A DNA stretch of 47,174 nt, taken from a bacterium. GTDB taxonomy: Bacteria; SZUA-79; Acidulodesulfobacterales; Acidulodesulfobacteraceae. The stretch spans positions 1 to 47,174 of the forward strand of contig JAKAOK010000013.1 in NCBI GenBank assembly GCA_021812245.1, given 5' to 3'. Numbering within the stretch: the first letter of the stretch is position 1; each line of letters starts with the position of its first letter. A program made the translations under genes and the position numbers. The notes beneath the pieces were generated by a model. It saw only the letters and a program-made list of their open reading frames with translations, was not told where the DNA came from and did no database searches. Shown here piece by piece: positions 8,183 through 17,563 of the stretch.

Positions 8183-9866
8183 ATCCCCTCCTTTTAAGAA
8201 TTTCCTTCGCATGCCGTAACGCCGCTTCCCCCCTTGAATCGCCCGATAACATTCTTGCAGTTTCGCCGACCCTTTCTTCCATAGAAAGGCTTTTAATTCT
8301 AGTATAAGTCTTTCCGCCCGCAACTTCTTTATAAACGAAAAAATGTTTATCCGCAAACGACGATACCTGCGCAAGATGCGTTATAAGAATCACCTGATTC
8401 GCCGCCGATATGGCTTTAAGGGCAGACCCCACAAAGTTGGCTACGTCCCCGCCTATTCCGGCATCTATCTCGTCGAATACGAAAGACGCCGTGTCCTTTT
8501 TTTTATTAAGAATCTTCAATATGCACAAGCTGACGCGGGAAAGCTCTCCGCCCGATGCAACTTTTGAAAGCGGCCTGGGGTCTTCCCCCGGGTTTGCCGA
8601 AAACATAAAAACGCATTTTTCCAATCCCGTTTCGGAGAAACCTTCCTCGAAATCCCTCATAGTAAGTTCTATCTTAAATACGGGTTTGATTCCGAGAAAC
8701 AAAAGCTCTTTTTCTATTTCTTTTTCTAAAACAGAGACGGCGCTCAGCCTTTTGGCGTGCAATTCTTCGGCAGCCTGCAAAAATTTTTCTTTCAGGTTTT
8801 TATATTCGGCGTCTATTTCGGAAATCCTGCGTTCAAGTTCGGATATCCCGCCTAATTCTTTTTTTGCCTCGCTGTAAATTCTCAGCAGTTCTTCAAGATT
8901 AGAAACGCCGTATTTATTTTCGATGCCTATAATGCCGTCTATTTTAAGCCTTATTTCGTTTAACCTGCCTTCGTCTAATTCAAAAGACGAACATCTTTCT
9001 AAGGACAAAAGAATGTCGTCAAACAATATTTTAGCGGTTTCGGCATTTTTTAACTCCTCTTTTTGCTTAAAATTGGAATCTAACTCCGATAATTTGGAAA
9101 GATTGGATATCAAGGGGTTCAAATGTTTCAGTATCCCGTATTCTTCATTGTCTATCAAATCTATGGAAGATAAAATAAATTCTTTTATGCCGTTAATGTT
9201 TTCGAGCCTTTTAAGTTCTTCTTTTAAAATTTCTTCGTCGTTTTTGGATTTTATATCGAGTTTTTCTACGTCGCCGGCAATATACGAATTAATCGTTTTT
9301 GTTCGCGATATTCCTTCTATCTTTCCTGTTATTCCGGCTTTTTCGGCTTCTATTTGTTTGATGCCGCCGTATATTTTTTTGGCGCGGGCCAATAAGCCTT
9401 GATTTCCTGCAAAATTGTCTAAAAAAGCAAGCTGGCTGTCAGGCTCTATAAGAAACCGTCTGTCGTTCTGCCCGAATATCTTGACCAGATTTTCGCTAAT
9501 GCGCTCCGGTATATTTTTATTTACCTGTTCGTTGTTTATAAAATATTTGCTTTTACCTGTTTCCGAAATAGTTCTCTTTAAAATTATATCTTCGGAATCG
9601 AAAATATCGGGCAAAATATCCTTTAATCCCGCCCCGCCGCCTTCCTCTCCGCCGCCCGCATCGAACACCGCGCTGACGGAGCCTTCTTTTTCTCCGGTCC
9701 TTATAATATCCGCCCCCTTGGTCTTCCCGAACAGGAAATTTATGGATTCTATGATTATGCTTTTACCCGCTCCGGTTTCTCCGCTCAAAACGTTCAAACC
9801 TTCGCAAAAATTTATTTCCAGATAATCTATCGTGGCAAAATTTTTTATATATATCGTTTTTAGCAA
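8172..9866 (-). CDS. recN: DNA repair protein RecN
   Basis: SMC-like ATPase that acts early in double-strand break repair. At 564 residues it has the Walker A loop SGETGAGKS (residues 28-36), long coiled-coil arms through the middle (glutamate/lysine/leucine-rich, about 160-370), the ABC signature LSKVASGGELSRVSL and the Walker B segment FVFDEIDAGIGG. The start is the TTG at 9866 (LKTIYIKNFATIDYLEINF matches the family start); no ATG fits. It begins 8 bases after the nadK stop and its own stop overlaps the likely start of the downstream GNAT. Confidence 0.97.
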   Translation of the reverse strand: MLKTIYIKNFATIDYLEINFCEGLNVLSGETGAGKSIIIESINFLFGKTKGADIIRTGEKEGSVSAVFDAGGGEEGGGAGLKDILPDIFDSEDIILKRTISETGKSKYFINNEQVNKNIPERISENLVKIFGQNDRRFLIEPDSQLAFLDNFAGNQGLLARAKKIYGGIKQIEAEKAGITGKIEGISRTKTINSYIAGDVEKLDIKSKNDEEILKEELKRLENINGIKEFILSSIDLIDNEEYGILKHLNPLISNLSKLSELDSNFKQKEELKNAETAKILFDDILLSLERCSSFELDEGRLNEIRLKIDGIIGIENKYGVSNLEELLRIYSEAKKELGGISELERRISEIDAEYKNLKEKFLQAAEELHAKRLSAVSVLEKEIEKELLFLGIKPVFKIELTMRDFEEGFSETGLEKCVFMFSANPGEDPRPLSKVASGGELSRVSLCILKILNKKKDTASFVFDEIDAGIGGDVANFVGSALKAISAANQVILITHLAQVSSFADKHFFVYKEVAGGKTYTRIKSLSMEERVGETARMLSGDSRGEAALRHAKEILKRRGFVV

Positions 9867-9874
9867 TTTTACTT

Positions 9875-10723
9875 TTACCAGTTTAATTTTGTTCTTAATA
9901 CATTCCAGTAATCGTAATCTAAAGATGTCGAGAGATAAACTTTCGAGGAGTGTTTTTTGATTATTACTTCGTCGCCGTCATAAAGCTTTAAGCCGTCTCT
10001 TCCGTCCGCAGAAATAAAAATATCCCTTTCCTGAGGCAGAATTTTTATTTTAAGTTCGCAGGGGTTTATAATAAGAGGTCTGTTTGAAAGGGTATGCGGA
10101 CATATGGGAGTTAAAATAAAAGCATCCATATCGGGCTGGACGATGGGTCCTCCGGCGGACAAAGAATATGCGGTAGAACCGGTCGGAGTAGCGACTATGA
10201 GTCCATCCGCCCTGAAATCGTTTAACCAGACGTCGTTGACGGAAACGGTCAAATTAATCACTCTTGCGTGAATGCTTTTTTCTCTTGCTACGGTCGCTTC
10301 GTTTAACGAAACTAATTTTTCGATAGATTTGCCTTTTCTTAATACTTCGATATCTAACGCCATTCTAGGAATAAATTCTAAAGAACCGCCTATGAATCTT
10401 TCGACCGCCTCTTGTTTTTTACGTTCGGGAATTTCTACGAGAAAGCCTAGAGTGCCGAAATCTATTCCTATTATCGGGACTTCAAGCGGAAAAATTTTTC
10501 CCAGAGTAATCAAAAGGGTTCCGTCTCCTCCGCAAACTACGACAAGTCCGACGCCTTTAGTATCGGAATGGGTAATACCCATACTGGGTTTAACTATTCC
10601 TTCTATGCCGTTCTGTTTGAACAGCCCGCATACATAGTTTGCGGACTTCAACGCTTCTTCGGCGCCTTTTTTATAGGAAACCAGAACCCTTTTAATATTT
10701 TTATTGAAATCCGATGAAAGCAT
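9875..10723 (-). CDS. nadK: NAD kinase
   Basis: Phosphorylates NAD+ at the 2' position to make NADP+, using ATP or polyphosphate. The 282-residue length is normal. The catalytic GGDGT motif is present (VVCGGDGTLLITLG, about residue 62), with the substrate-binding LNEATVARE segment and the glycine-rich ADGLIVATPTGSTAYSLSAGGPI motif. nadK next to recN is a common bacterial arrangement. It follows the aconitase gene by 15 bases. Confidence 0.97.
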   Translation of the reverse strand: MLSSDFNKNIKRVLVSYKKGAEEALKSANYVCGLFKQNGIEGIVKPSMGITHSDTKGVGLVVVCGGDGTLLITLGKIFPLEVPIIGIDFGTLGFLVEIPERKKQEAVERFIGGSLEFIPRMALDIEVLRKGKSIEKLVSLNEATVAREKSIHARVINLTVSVNDVWLNDFRADGLIVATPTGSTAYSLSAGGPIVQPDMDAFILTPICPHTLSNRPLIINPCELKIKILPQERDIFISADGRDGLKLYDGDEVIIKKHSSKVYLSTSLDYDYWNVLRTKLNW

Positions 10724-10738
10724 TAAATCGCCTGAACG

Positions 10739-12667
10739 CTAATGAAGGGCTTTTGTTTCATTTAATAATCCGCCCTCTTTGATTATTTTAACCTGCCTGT
10801 CGGTTAAATTATACTTAAACTTATATTCAGCGTTTCCTTTAGTCTTGTTTATAAAGGTAATCGGCTTATGTCCGTTTAATTCTTTTAAAATATCCGGAGC
10901 GTTAAGCTCGTCTCCCTGTTCTATTTTATCATAATCGGCAGGGTTTTCAAACGTCAGCGGCAATATTCCGAAATTGATAAGATTTGCGAAATGAATCCTC
11001 GCGAAGGATTTCGCTATTACCGCTTTTACTCCAAGATACATAGGCGCAAGTGCCGCATGCTCCCTGCTTGAACCCTGTCCATAGTTTTCCCCGCCTATTA
11101 CGAAACCGCCCTTTTCTTTCAAAGCCCTTTCCGAAAAAGCCGGGTCAACCGATTCAAAAACATACTTCGATATTGCAGGTATATTGGAACGCAAAGGAAG
11201 TATTTTAGAACCCGCAGGCATTATATGGTCGGTAGTTATATTATCGCCTACTTTAAGGAGAACTTTTCCGCCCATCGATTCGGGAAGTTTTTGCTGTATG
11301 GGAAGCGGCTTAATATTCGGACCCCTGTAAACTTCCACCTCTTCGGGTTTAGTGGACGGCGAAAGTATCATGGAATCGTCTATATCGAATTTCTCGGGCA
11401 TTTTAATTTCCGGCGCCTTTCCCAGAGTTCTAGGATCTGTTATGTGTCCGGTAAGAGCCGAAGCCGCCGCCGTCTGAACGGAAACAAGATATATTTTTGC
11501 GTCTTTGGTTCCGCTCCTTCCTTCAAAATTGCGGTTGAACGTCCTTAAAGAAACTGCGCCAGACCGCGGAGCCTGACCCATTCCTATACACGGTCCGCAG
11601 GTAGATTCAAGAATTCTTGCGCCTGAAGCTATTAAATCTGCCAGTGCGCCGTTTTTTGCTATCATTTCGAAAACCTGCTTGGAACCGGGCGATATTACGA
11701 GACTGACATCCGGATGTACTTTTTTGCCTTTCAATATATTTGCTACGGTCATTAAATCCGCATAGGAAGAGTTGGTACAGCTTCCTATGGCAACCTGGTC
11801 AACCTTTATGTCTTTCAATTCGCTTATTTTAGCAATCTGGTCCGGCATATGAGGTTTTGCGGCAAGCGGCTCTAATGAACTTAAATCTATTTCGACGACT
11901 TCATCGTAAACGGCGTCCGCATCAGCTGAAAGCGGCGTATAATCGCCCATCCTTCCTTCCGCCTTTAAAAACTCCATAGTTCTTTCGTCGCTCGGAAAAA
12001 CCGAAGTGGTCGCTCCAAGTTCCGCGCCCATATTGGTAATAACGGCTCTTTCCGGCACGGTCAACGTTTTTACGCCTTCTCCTTCGTATTCGAAAATTTT
12101 TCCTACGCCGCCCTTCACCGTAAGCCTTCTTAAGAGTTCGAGAATAACGTCTTTTGCGGAAACCCAGTCCGGCAGTTTTCCGGAAAGTTTAACTAAAACT
12201 ACTTTAGGGGCGGTCATATAAAATGCTCCTCCGCCCATTGCCACGGCAACGTCTAATCCGCCCGCGCCGATAGCTATCATTCCCACGCCGCCCGCAGTCG
12301 GAGTATGGCTGTCCGAACCTAAAAGCGTTTTTCCTGGAACGCCGAATCTTTCCAAATTAACCTGATGGCATATACCGTTTCCGGCTTTAGAATAAAATAT
12401 GCCGTATTTAGCGGCTACGGTCTGCAAAAATCTGTGGTCGTCGGCATTTTCAAAGCCGGTCTGGAGCGTGTTGTGGTCGATAAAGCTGACCGATAAATCC
12501 GTTTTAACCTTAGGCACGCCGATTGCTTCAAATTGCAGGTAAGCCATCGTTCCGGTCGCATCCTGTGTAAGAGTTCTGTCGATTTTTACGGCGATTTCTT
12601 CCCCCGGTTTTAAATTTCCGCTTACAAGATGCGCGCTTAAAATTTTGTTCGTTAAACTTTGTCCCAT
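10739..12667 (-). CDS. Aconitate hydratase, single-chain Aquifex type
   Basis: Interconverts citrate and isocitrate in the TCA cycle using a [4Fe-4S] cluster. At 642 residues it is shorter than AcnA or AcnB and matches the smaller aconitase type known from Aquifex and Deltaproteobacteria. Cluster ligands are visible at Cys297 (GSCTNSS), Cys357 and Cys360 (STCGPCIGMGQ). LGSDSHTPTAGG lies near residue 117, and the swivelling C-terminal domain contains GSSREHAALAPMYLG and AKSFARIHFANLINFGILPL. A related 3-isopropylmalate dehydratase is less likely, because that enzyme is usually two separate chains. A good GGGAGGA precedes the ATG and a putative promoter lies at 12703-12731. It heads the acn-nadK-recN-GNAT operon. 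Confidence 0.93.
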   Translation of the reverse strand: MGQSLTNKILSAHLVSGNLKPGEEIAVKIDRTLTQDATGTMAYLQFEAIGVPKVKTDLSVSFIDHNTLQTGFENADDHRFLQTVAAKYGIFYSKAGNGICHQVNLERFGVPGKTLLGSDSHTPTAGGVGMIAIGAGGLDVAVAMGGGAFYMTAPKVVLVKLSGKLPDWVSAKDVILELLRRLTVKGGVGKIFEYEGEGVKTLTVPERAVITNMGAELGATTSVFPSDERTMEFLKAEGRMGDYTPLSADADAVYDEVVEIDLSSLEPLAAKPHMPDQIAKISELKDIKVDQVAIGSCTNSSYADLMTVANILKGKKVHPDVSLVISPGSKQVFEMIAKNGALADLIASGARILESTCGPCIGMGQAPRSGAVSLRTFNRNFEGRSGTKDAKIYLVSVQTAAASALTGHITDPRTLGKAPEIKMPEKFDIDDSMILSPSTKPEEVEVYRGPNIKPLPIQQKLPESMGGKVLLKVGDNITTDHIMPAGSKILPLRSNIPAISKYVFESVDPAFSERALKEKGGFVIGGENYGQGSSREHAALAPMYLGVKAVIAKSFARIHFANLINFGILPLTFENPADYDKIEQGDELNAPDILKELNGHKPITFINKTKGNAEYKFKYNLTDRQVKIIKEGGLLNETKALH

Positions 12668-12702
12668 AAATTAAATCCTCCCGATTTAATTATTAACAGT
12701 TA

Positions 12703-12731
12703 ATATTAATATTAATACAAAAAGTTATCAA
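12703..12731 (-). promoter_or_regulatory. Putative promoter for the aconitase operon
   Basis: Minus strand TTGATA, 17-base spacer, TAATAT, about 36 bases before the ATG. The rest of the 222-base gap (12668-12889) is AT-rich, and I see nothing else clear in it. Confidence 0.35.
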
Positions 12732-12889
12732 TAATTATTTTATGCAATGAAAATTAAACAGGCGTTTGATTTTTTGATAAATTTACGACGATAGACGGAT
12801 TAAACAATAAAGTTTTTAAAAAAATATGCAAACATTTTAATATAATTTTTTTTAAAAGTAAACAGGTTTTTAAATTCCAAAATCACGAT

Positions 12890-14296
12890 TTACAGCGCCC
12901 CTTTTGCGAATAAAACGGCGGGGACGGTCTTCAAAAGGATTATCAAGTCTAATTTTAAAGACCAGTCGTCGATATATTTTAAGTCTAACTCCACCCTGTC
13001 CTCAAAACTCAGCATGCTTCTTCCGCTTATCTGCCACAGGCACGTAATACCGGGTTTCATGGAAATCCTGCGCCTCTGCTTTATGGAATACTTCTTTACT
13101 TCGTCCGGCATAGGCGGACGCGGACCGACAAGGCTCATATCTCCCCTTAAAACGTTATAAAATTGCGGAATTTCATCGAGGCTCGTCTTTCTGAGAACTT
13201 TACCTATTTTAGTGATTCTCGGGTCGTTCTTAAGTTTTATTTCGATGCCGTCCCTGCTGAAATCATTTATCAATCCTTCCCTTAATTCGTCGCTTCCGGA
13301 ATACATAGTCCTGAACTTATAAAAAGTGAAAAGTCTTCCATTTTTGCCTATTCTTTTACTTTTATATAAAACGCTTCCCTTGGAATCAAGTTTAATTAGT
13401 ATCCCTATGATTAAAGCCGGTATTAGAAATATTATCGTTGCAAAAGCCGAACCGGCTATGTCTATAAGCCTTTTTGCGAAAAGTCTTATATCGTCTTCAG
13501 GGGCGGTATAAAATGAAATAACCGGAAAATTGCCGACTTTTTCGAACGAAACTTTCGAATATTTAAAGGGTATAAAATTCGTGGGTATTTTAACGGTTAT
13601 CCCTTTTTCCTCCAGCAATAAAGTCGCTTCTTTTATATCGGCGATTTCATCGCCTTTAATATCGAATATCACTTCATCGACCGGATTATTCAATACAAAA
13701 TCGATAAGGCCGTCCATATCTTTTTTGTCTATTTCCTTAACCAATTTTATGCCGAGATATTCGCTTGAAGCAACTATATCTTTTATACCGCCTATGTCGG
13801 GAAAATTAGAAATATCCGTTATCCCGGAATTATCCCCTTTTACCAAAACGATATTCCTGATAGAATACCCGCGCCTTTTTAATTTAACCGCAAGTTTTCT
13901 TCCCGTATAATCTGCGAGAATGAGGGATAAAAAAGAATATATGGAAAAATATCCTATAAAAAGCCTTGAAACATAGGTAACTTTAAACATAAAAAGAACG
14001 GCGTAAATCAAAAATGCGGATATTGCGGTTATTTCAAAAAGCTTTATAATATCCGACTTAAAACTTTCCGCGTTCAGGTTTAGATACATTCGGAATAAAA
14101 AAAGCAGAAAATAAAAAACAAAAATTATCGGGACTAAAAGCCACAGGTAGTAAAAAATAGAATAAAGCTTATATCCTATAATCAAAGGGGTTATCAGATT
14201 ATAAGTAATAAAAGCCAGGAAAAAACCGCTGCAGACAAAAATAACAGAAAATATATAAAAATACTGGGCAAGAATTTTACTTCGTTGAGACAACAT
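12890..14296 (-). CDS. Polyprenyl-phosphate sugar-1-phosphate transferase (WbaP/WcaJ-like)
   Basis: Starts assembly of a surface polysaccharide by moving a sugar-1-phosphate from a nucleotide sugar to undecaprenyl phosphate in the inner membrane. The 468 residues contain four N-terminal membrane segments (about 10-125), a central nucleotide-binding-like domain, a further hydrophobic segment near residue 275, and the C-terminal bacterial sugar transferase domain. That domain shows KRLIDIAGS, FYKFRTMY, RKTSLDEIPQFYNVLRGDMSLVGPRPP and MKPGITCLWQISGRS. It lies 3 bases after the O-antigen ligase-like gene, so the two probably act on one polymer. The sugar cannot be inferred. Confidence 0.93.
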   Translation of the reverse strand: MLSQRSKILAQYFYIFSVIFVCSGFFLAFITYNLITPLIIGYKLYSIFYYLWLLVPIIFVFYFLLFLFRMYLNLNAESFKSDIIKLFEITAISAFLIYAVLFMFKVTYVSRLFIGYFSIYSFLSLILADYTGRKLAVKLKRRGYSIRNIVLVKGDNSGITDISNFPDIGGIKDIVASSEYLGIKLVKEIDKKDMDGLIDFVLNNPVDEVIFDIKGDEIADIKEATLLLEEKGITVKIPTNFIPFKYSKVSFEKVGNFPVISFYTAPEDDIRLFAKRLIDIAGSAFATIIFLIPALIIGILIKLDSKGSVLYKSKRIGKNGRLFTFYKFRTMYSGSDELREGLINDFSRDGIEIKLKNDPRITKIGKVLRKTSLDEIPQFYNVLRGDMSLVGPRPPMPDEVKKYSIKQRRRISMKPGITCLWQISGRSMLSFEDRVELDLKYIDDWSLKLDLIILLKTVPAVLFAKGAL

Positions 14297-14299
14297 AAT

Positions 14300-15667
14300 T
14301 TATTTATCCCGACCGGCTTCAGGCAATAAACTTGCCGCTGCGAATAACGCCAGAAAAAAAAGCCATAAGTTCGTCAGTTCATCGTTAGACATATTGGATA
14401 CGCCGGCAAACGAGGCGTAAAATATTATGCTTGTACCTATGGTCATTGCGGCTATTTTGCGCTTAAATTTATCGCCGGAATATTTAAAAAGCTTAAACGG
14501 CTTTTGCAGGGCAAGAAAGAAAAGCCACATAAGCGCCATAAAGCTGAATATTCCGGTTTCCGCAAGCGTCTGCATATAACCGTTTTCCGGCCAGTCATCG
14601 TATAAATCGTAAATTTTTTTGCCCGTTCTAGGATTATAATACCACGGAAATCTGACGCCTTTATGGTCGTCGAAATATTTTGAAAATGCGCCTACTCCTA
14701 CGCCGGTTAACGGAAATCTTTTAAAAACCGCCCATGCCGATTCTATTAAAGCTATATGGCTTTCGATGTCGCCGTGATTCTTAAGCTCAAGCCTGTATAT
14801 TTTTGGATTAAACATAGAAAAAATCCTGCTTTTAAATGTTTTTGATACGGAAAAAATTCCGATATTTAATACAAAAAGCAAAATCAATACCGCAAAAAAA
14901 AGCTTTTTTGATTTTAAATACATTAAAACAAAAATTGCCGGTATAATCCCGAGCCACGCCGACCTCGCCTTGGCAAACGCTATATCGAAAAACCCCAAAA
15001 GCAGAATAAATCCAAAAAAAGCGGCGGACGCGGCATTGGGAATTATCCCCGCCAAAGATATCGTTCCGCTCCCACCCCTCTTTTTAAAATTCAGCAGATA
15101 ATAGGCTATAATTACGATTAAACCGTAAGAAACCTGCACCGGAAAACCGACCCAGTTGCCGATTAATCCGGTAAGCCTGTTTTGCGAATGAAGCGCATTT
15201 ATAAAAATTCCCTGAAAAAATCCGTAAATTATAGCAATACATATAGCAAGCGTAAAGGTATAGACCATAAGATTTATTCTTTTTTGGGTGTTTAATAAAC
15301 CTGCCGCCGCAAAAAAGAATAAAATAGAATAAACTATCTCGCCGCCTTCGTTTAAACTGTCCTTAAAACTGTATGTCCAGATAAACGAAGCTAAGACTAT
15401 TGCGGCGTATATTAAAAGCGGTGCATTAAAGACGGTTTTCGGGATGTAAATATCGCGTTCGGCAATTTTATAAGCACTAAAAAATATAATTGCGGCTACC
15501 ATTCCGAAAACGGCAAAACCGTCTTCAAGCGGTATAAAAAGCGCAAATAAAAATATCCCGAAAAGACCGGCCTTTTCAAAAAATCCGCTTAGTTCCGGCT
15601 TCTTGACGGCAAGCGCAATTAAAACCGAGACGGAAAACATTATAGATATGGTTTTAACCAATAACAT
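14300..15667 (-). CDS. O-antigen ligase / polymerase family membrane protein
   Basis: A polytopic inner-membrane protein of about 455 residues with roughly a dozen hydrophobic segments. It fits the Wzy/WaaL family that polymerises or ligates lipid-linked glycans on the periplasmic face. Family marks are NRLTGLIGNWVG before residue 180 and the large periplasmic loop with PLTGVGVGAFSKYF, followed by WPENGYMQTLAETGIFSF. WaaL and Wzy cannot be told apart by sequence alone. The usual histidine before the N-x-Y/L element of the loop is replaced by Pro-Glu. I prefer the ATG at 15667 to a TTG three codons upstream; neither has a strong Shine-Dalgarno. It pairs with the sugar transferase. Confidence 0.85.
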   Translation of the reverse strand: MLLVKTISIMFSVSVLIALAVKKPELSGFFEKAGLFGIFLFALFIPLEDGFAVFGMVAAIIFFSAYKIAERDIYIPKTVFNAPLLIYAAIVLASFIWTYSFKDSLNEGGEIVYSILFFFAAAGLLNTQKRINLMVYTFTLAICIAIIYGFFQGIFINALHSQNRLTGLIGNWVGFPVQVSYGLIVIIAYYLLNFKKRGGSGTISLAGIIPNAASAAFFGFILLLGFFDIAFAKARSAWLGIIPAIFVLMYLKSKKLFFAVLILLFVLNIGIFSVSKTFKSRIFSMFNPKIYRLELKNHGDIESHIALIESAWAVFKRFPLTGVGVGAFSKYFDDHKGVRFPWYYNPRTGKKIYDLYDDWPENGYMQTLAETGIFSFMALMWLFFLALQKPFKLFKYSGDKFKRKIAAMTIGTSIIFYASFAGVSNMSNDELTNLWLFFLALFAAASLLPEAGRDK

Positions 15668-15706
15668 AAGGTTCAATATAATTTACCCGTTTTACACAAT
15701 AAATCC

Positions 15707-15930
15707 ATTATAACCTTAATTTTGCAATAGAAAATATTTTGATTTTTCAATTATTTATAAGTTCTGGATTCCCGCTTTCGCGGGAATGACACCCGTTGGG
15801 TGAAAACCTAAAAACCTACAAAGTCATTCCCGCGAAAGCGATATTTTAGCCCATGTTTATCAAAGCATGTCTTTGATGTGGACTAAAAATGCCGGAAATA
15901 AAATCTCTATTGCAAAATTAAGGTTATAAT
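15707..15930. mobile_element. MITE-like element with perfect 24-bp terminal inverted repeats
   Basis: The ends 15707-15730 and 15907-15930 are exact reverse complements over 24 bases (right end begins CTATTGCAAAATTAAGG). Inside lie a full ATTCCCGC-TTTC-GCGGGAAT palindrome (15768-15787), a CACCC-GTT-GGGTG hairpin (15790-15802), an inverted and truncated second copy of the palindrome (15823-15840), and a long hairpin at 15844-15888 with ATCAAAG/CTTTGAT arms. There is no open reading frame. The outermost bases read ATTATAA...TTATAAT, compatible with insertion at a TA, but a target duplication cannot be shown. Confidence 0.7.
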
Positions 15931-15955
15931 ATTCAAACTGCCGCAATGCTATTTT

Positions 15956-17548
15956 CTATTTTATAATATCGTAATATAGGTTTTCGTAAACCTTCGCGGA
16001 ATCGTCCCATCCGAACTGTTTATTGGCGGAGTTAACGACAAGATTGCTCCATTCGTCGCCGTCCGCTATATAGCGGTTATACAATTCGTTCAACGCCCAT
16101 GCGATACCGTCGGGATTTGTATGCTTAATAAGAATGCCGGACGGGTTTTTTACGCCGGAGTCCACAATATCGGAAACGGTATCGTGAAGACCTCCGGTGT
16201 CCCCCGCCGCGATGACGCAGCCGTATCTCATGGCTATCATCTGCGAAAGACCGCACGGTTCGAACTTCGAAGGCATTGCGAAAATGTCCGACGCGGCATA
16301 TATTTTATGGGATAACGCTTCGTCGTAACTGCCCGTCATGGCATAAACCTTATCTCCATATATTTTAGACAGATAATTAGCTTTTCCTTCTATGTAATCC
16401 CTGCCGCTTCCAAGAATAACGACCTGAAAAGGAAAATCGCTCCAGTTAAAAAGAACGTCTAAAAATTCGTTTATGCCCTTTTCTTCGGTTAATCTGCTTA
16501 CTATGCCTATAAGAGGAAGAACGTTTCCGTTATTGCCGGTCTTTAACGGCATAGAAAGAGCGGAGAAAAGAGCTTTTTTGTTTTTAAGTTTAAAATCTTT
16601 CCATTCGTTATAATTCTTAAGATTATATTTATCTTCTTTTAAATTCAAATTATAGCTTATAAGCCTGTCGGTTTTCGGATTCCAGTAATCTAAATCTATT
16701 CCGTTAAGTATTCCTTTCAGCCTGCCGTTATCCCTAAGGCTTTTCAGTTCTCCGTCAAGTCCGAATCCGAATTCAGAAGTAGTAATTTCACCTGCATATG
16801 TAGGGCTTACCGTAGTAACGACGTCCGAGAGCTTCATTCCGCCTTTTAAACTGTTAAACGTTCCGAAATGTTCGTAAGCCGAAGAAGAATTGTATTTGAA
16901 GTCAAGGCCGATATCGTAAAAATCGTCTATACCGTAAACGCCCTGATATCCAAGATTATGAATAGTGAAAACTATAGCCGGCCTCAATCCTTTTGCATTT
17001 ATACGTTTGCCTAATTTGGCGTTTAATACGCCTTCCGCCTCGCCCTCTATCCGGACTTTTTTGTCTCCGAACGTCTGCCTTATAACAGCCGGAACTAAAC
17101 CTCCCGACCAGTCATGCGTATGAACTATCAGCGGAATCCCCAGAATCCTCATTGCGTACACCGTCCCGTGTGCGAGCATCGCATACCTCCACAGGTTGTC
17201 CTTATAGGCGCAAACCCCGCCGTGAGAACCGTAAACGTCTTCCCTGTTAAAAAAATGATTCTGCTCCACCAGCACAATAGGAATATCGCCCATGGCAAAT
17301 CCTGTTTTAATTCCGAATTCAAAAGGGATTTCCCCAAAATTTACTTTACCCGCCGGATAAACTTCTTTTATGTCTATGAAATTTTTTGGAATTATATTTT
17401 TATAATAAGGAATAACGACTCTGACGTTCATACCGGATTTCAACAGCACTTTAGGCAGACTTCCCATAACGTCGCCGAGACCGCCGGCTTTAACCAAAGG
17501 CGCCATTTCCGCCCCCGCAAACCATATTTCGTTATTAAACTCGCTCAT
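15956..17548 (-). CDS. glgA: Glycogen synthase (ADP-glucose type, GT5)
   Basis: Adds glucose from ADP- (or UDP-) glucose to the non-reducing end of alpha-1,4-glucan. The 530 residues show the N-terminal GT5 sugar-nucleotide loop KAGGLGDVMGSLPKVL (Lys16-x-Gly-Gly), HTHDWSGGL, VFTIHNLGYQG, and the C-terminal domain with GIVSRLTEEKG, PSKFEPCGLSQMIAMRYG and AAGDTGGLHDTV. Length and order are typical of bacterial GlgA. It is the last gene of a five-gene minus-strand operon with three GH57 enzymes, starting 15 bases after the preceding stop. Within the operon it makes the linear chains the branching enzyme would act on. No glgC or phosphorylase is in the window. Confidence 0.96.
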   Translation of the reverse strand: MSEFNNEIWFAGAEMAPLVKAGGLGDVMGSLPKVLLKSGMNVRVVIPYYKNIIPKNFIDIKEVYPAGKVNFGEIPFEFGIKTGFAMGDIPIVLVEQNHFFNREDVYGSHGGVCAYKDNLWRYAMLAHGTVYAMRILGIPLIVHTHDWSGGLVPAVIRQTFGDKKVRIEGEAEGVLNAKLGKRINAKGLRPAIVFTIHNLGYQGVYGIDDFYDIGLDFKYNSSSAYEHFGTFNSLKGGMKLSDVVTTVSPTYAGEITTSEFGFGLDGELKSLRDNGRLKGILNGIDLDYWNPKTDRLISYNLNLKEDKYNLKNYNEWKDFKLKNKKALFSALSMPLKTGNNGNVLPLIGIVSRLTEEKGINEFLDVLFNWSDFPFQVVILGSGRDYIEGKANYLSKIYGDKVYAMTGSYDEALSHKIYAASDIFAMPSKFEPCGLSQMIAMRYGCVIAAGDTGGLHDTVSDIVDSGVKNPSGILIKHTNPDGIAWALNELYNRYIADGDEWSNLVVNSANKQFGWDDSAKVYENLYYDIIK

Positions 17549-17563
17549 TTTTACGACCCTGTT

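Noticed and set aside
8410-9825. Several plus-strand open frames of 130-160 codons opposite recN
   Set aside because: They mirror the recN coding frame, are serine-rich and have no family features; recN is well supported on the minus strand.
15707-15930. A CRISPR array, because of repeated palindromes
   Set aside because: The repeats are inverted, not evenly spaced direct repeats, there are no regular spacers and no cas genes nearby.
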